A stretch of 32,952 bases of DNA from Bacteroidaceae bacterium (GTDB lineage Bacteria > Bacteroidota > Bacteroidia > Bacteroidales > Bacteroidaceae), in assembly GCA_017547205.1 (NCBI GenBank), contig JAFYQH010000062.1, forward strand, positions 1 to 32,952, in the 5' to 3' direction. Each line of letters begins with the position of its first letter. The stretch's first letter is position 1. This document shows positions 31,244 to 32,952 of the stretch, piece by piece. The translations under genes were made by a program, and so were the position numbers. The notes under the pieces are model-generated. The model saw only the letters and a list, made by a program, of their open reading frames with translations. It did no database searches and was not told where the DNA came from.

Positions 31244-32758
31244 ATGATCAGTAAAGCGGACCAAGCGCTATTGAGCAAGAAAGGTATCTCGGCCGAGCAG
31301 GTTGCCGAGCAGTTGAAAACATTCAAGACAGGTTTCCCTTTCCTTAAGCTGGAAGGTGCGGCAACTATCGGGAAAGGTGTGCTCAACCCCTCACAGGAGG
31401 AGATTGAGGTTTATTTGAAGGAGTGGGACGGCTATTGTGCAGCCGGCAATGAAATACTGAAATTTGTTCCGGCTTCGGGTGCTGCCAGCCGCATGTTCAA
31501 GGATCTCTTTGCATTCTTGAGCGCCGACTATGATGTTCCAACAACCGATTTCGAGAAGAATTTCTTTGCCAACATCGAGAAGTTTGCATTCTATGGCGAC
31601 CTTGATGCGATGTGCGTGAAGAACAAGGCGATGTCCATAAAAGAACTCGTGGAGAAGGGTCAGTACAAGGATGTGGTGTTCAACCTTCTGGATTTTACAG
31701 GAATGAACTACGGTTCGTTGCCGAAGGGACTGCTCAAATTCCACACCTATGGCGATGATGCACGCACATCGGCAGAGGAGCATTTTGTCGAGGGCGCTCT
31801 TTACGCTGCTACCAACGGTGTCGTAAAGCTCCACTTTACGGTATCCCCCAACCACAAGGCCCTCTTTGAGGAACTGGTTGCCGAGCGCAAGGCTTACTAT
31901 GAGAACCTTTTCAATGTGAAGTATGACATCTCCTTCTCGGAGCAGAAGCAGAGTACCGATACCATCGCTGCCGATGCCGATAATGCTCCTTTCCGCGAGA
32001 ACGGCGCGCTTGTGTTCCGTCCCGGCGGTCATGGTGCCCTCATAGAGAACCTTAATGACATTGATGCCGACGTAATATTCATCAAGAATATAGATAATGT
32101 GGTTCCCGACCGTCTGAAGCCCGATACAGTGACATACAAGAAACTGCTTGCCGGTATTCTGGTAAATACGCAGAAGAAGGTGTTCGATTATCTTGATATC
32201 ATCGACAGCGGAAAGTATACCCATGAGCAGGTCGAGGAGATGATACGCTTCCTGCAGCAGAATCTGCAGTGCCGCAATACCGAGATAAAGGATATGGAGG
32301 ATTGCGACCTCGTACTCTATCTGCGCAAGAAGTTCAACCGACCAATGCGCGTGTGCGGTATGGTTAAGAACGTGGGTGAGCCAGGAGGTGGTCCGTTCCT
32401 TGCATACAACCAGGACGGTACGGTTTCGCTGCAGATTCTCGAAAGTTCGCAGATTGATATGGCGAATGCCGATGCGAAGGCAATGTTCGAGAACGGTACG
32501 CACTTCAACCCGGTTGACCTCGTATGTGCGGTGAAGAACTACAAGGGTGAGAAGTTCAACCTGCCGCAGTATGTCGACAAGAATACAGGTTTTATATCCT
32601 ACAAGTCCAAGAATGGCCGCGAACTCAAGGCTATGGAGCTTCCAGGCCTGTGGAACGGTGCGATGAGCGACTGGAATACAATTTTCGTCGAGGTTCCTCT
32701 TGTTACATTCAACCCGGTAAAGACTGTAAACGACCTCTTGCGTGAGGTTCACCAGTAA
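31244..32758 (+). CDS. DUF4301 family protein
   Basis: The product is 504 aa and cytoplasmic (no signal peptide or membrane segment). It matches the DUF4301 proteins conserved in Bacteroidetes: LLSKKGISAEQVAEQLKTFKTGFPF near the start, FVPASGAASRMFKDL (about 74-88), HTYGDDARTSAEEHFVEGA, FRPGGHGALIENLNDIDADVIFIKNIDNVVPD in pieces, CGMVKNVGEPGGGPF and FNPVDLVCA. The ASGAASRMFK and RPGGHGALIENLN segments resemble nucleotide-sugar or phosphate-binding loops of nucleotidyltransferase-like folds, but the reaction is unknown. It is monocistronic, ended by a hairpin that borders a group II intron. Confidence 0.9.
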   Translation: MISKADQALLSKKGISAEQVAEQLKTFKTGFPFLKLEGAATIGKGVLNPSQEEIEVYLKEWDGYCAAGNEILKFVPASGAASRMFKDLFAFLSADYDVPTTDFEKNFFANIEKFAFYGDLDAMCVKNKAMSIKELVEKGQYKDVVFNLLDFTGMNYGSLPKGLLKFHTYGDDARTSAEEHFVEGALYAATNGVVKLHFTVSPNHKALFEELVAERKAYYENLFNVKYDISFSEQKQSTDTIAADADNAPFRENGALVFRPGGHGALIENLNDIDADVIFIKNIDNVVPDRLKPDTVTYKKLLAGILVNTQKKVFDYLDIIDSGKYTHEQVEEMIRFLQQNLQCRNTEIKDMEDCDLVLYLRKKFNRPMRVCGMVKNVGEPGGGPFLAYNQDGTVSLQILESSQIDMANADAKAMFENGTHFNPVDLVCAVKNYKGEKFNLPQYVDKNTGFISYKSKNGRELKAMELPGLWNGAMSDWNTIFVEVPLVTFNPVKTVNDLLREVHQ

Positions 32759-32780
32759 TCAGATTGTCTTTAATTTCATA

Positions 32781-32818
32781 CAGGGTGCATCCTCTTGGTG
32801 GGTGCACTCTGTTGTTTT
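32781..32818 (+). terminator. Terminator of the DUF4301 gene and intron target
   Basis: CAGGGTGCATCC (32781-32792) pairs with GGGTGCACTCTG (32800-32811) over 12 bp with two G-U pairs. TTGTTTT follows at 32812-32818, and the group II intron begins at the next base. Confidence 0.8.
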
Positions 32819-32952
32819 GTATGACGGGCATGTCATATATCTGTGGTGAAAGTCCATTCGGGGCGTAGTTGCCGACGAACCCTCTAGCGACTTGCAAGTT
32901 TCAAACGGTGACGTTTGGGAGAGAAGAAGCAATAGCGAATTCGTGGTCTGAC
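32819..32952 (+). mobile_element. 5' part of a group IIC intron (cut by window end)
   Basis: The segment begins GTATGACGGGCATG, comparable with the group II 5' consensus GTGYG. It continues with TGGTGAAAGTCC and, further on, GAAGAAGCAATAGCGAA followed by GTGGTCTGAC. These are the domain I landmarks seen in group IIC introns such as that of Oceanobacillus iheyensis (GTGTGCCCGGCATG, GGTGAGAGTCC, GAAGGAAGC...GGTCTGAGG). Insertion right behind a rho-independent terminator is the known target preference of class IIC. Domains II-VI and any reverse transcriptase ORF lie outside the window. Confidence 0.82.

Noticed and set aside
31391-32752. 453-codon minus-strand frame opposite the DUF4301 gene
   Set aside because: It is an antisense shadow; the plus-strand protein has recognisable family motifs and its own promoter and terminator.

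Overview
The window looks like a chromosomal segment of a Bacteroidales bacterium (Bacteroidaceae/Prevotellaceae-like; I cannot name the genus from the sequence alone). The evidence is: repeated promoters of the Bacteroidetes type (-33 TTG/TTTG, about 20 bp, -7 TAnnTTTG); starts without clear Shine-Dalgarno sequences; FeoA-FeoB fused in one protein; families typical of the order (DUF4301-type and DUF4488-like proteins, beta-barrels ending in Phe); and a sialic-acid operon built from a DapA-family lyase, an AGE-type epimerase and a mutarotase/symporter fusion.

Layout. 1-2.9 kb: the 3' end of an unidentified CDS, a small secreted protein, a YbaN/DUF454 membrane protein, a free-methionine-R-sulfoxide reductase and a macrodomain-like protein. 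At 2867-2902 there is one complete 36-nt direct repeat of the Cas12a (type V-A CRISPR) kind with no cas gene anywhere in the window. 2.9-6.75 kb: a minus-strand operon of feoAB, a hemerythrin protein and a LuxR-type regulator with a degenerate receiver. Its promoter region holds a perfect 26-bp palindrome, and feoAB carries a 112-bp in-gene heptanucleotide repeat. 7.0-8.3 kb: two tandem paralogous small secreted proteins, each driven by an identical 36-bp promoter with upstream direct repeats. 8.4-13.2 kb: a minus-strand sialic-acid utilisation operon (nanA, AGE epimerase, mutarotase-SSS fusion). 13.5-19.6 kb: a plus-strand envelope cluster made of a 1118-residue coiled-coil lipoprotein, an OmpA-family protein and a secreted protein, closed by a very strong terminator. 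20-25 kb: an outer-membrane barrel protein, TrmO and pyruvate phosphate dikinase. 25.2-29.2 kb: an RNA-modification run (RlmD-like methyltransferase, RluA-type pseudouridine synthase), then a peptidoglycan-binding-domain protein and an acyltransferase. 29.2-32.8 kb: a conserved hypothetical protein, a lipoprotein endonuclease, ribosomal protein L31 type B and a DUF4301 protein. The window ends inside the 5' part of a group IIC intron inserted directly behind the DUF4301 terminator.

How it fits together. The feo operon joins ferrous iron import to a diiron O2/NO/iron-responsive protein and a regulator. The nan operon would import sialic acid after anomer conversion, cleave it to ManNAc and pyruvate, and epimerise ManNAc to GlcNAc. 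The most unusual items are the orphan Cas12a repeat, the heptanucleotide repeat inside feoAB, the palindrome at the feo promoter, the duplicated promoter/small-protein pair and the group IIC intron boundary.
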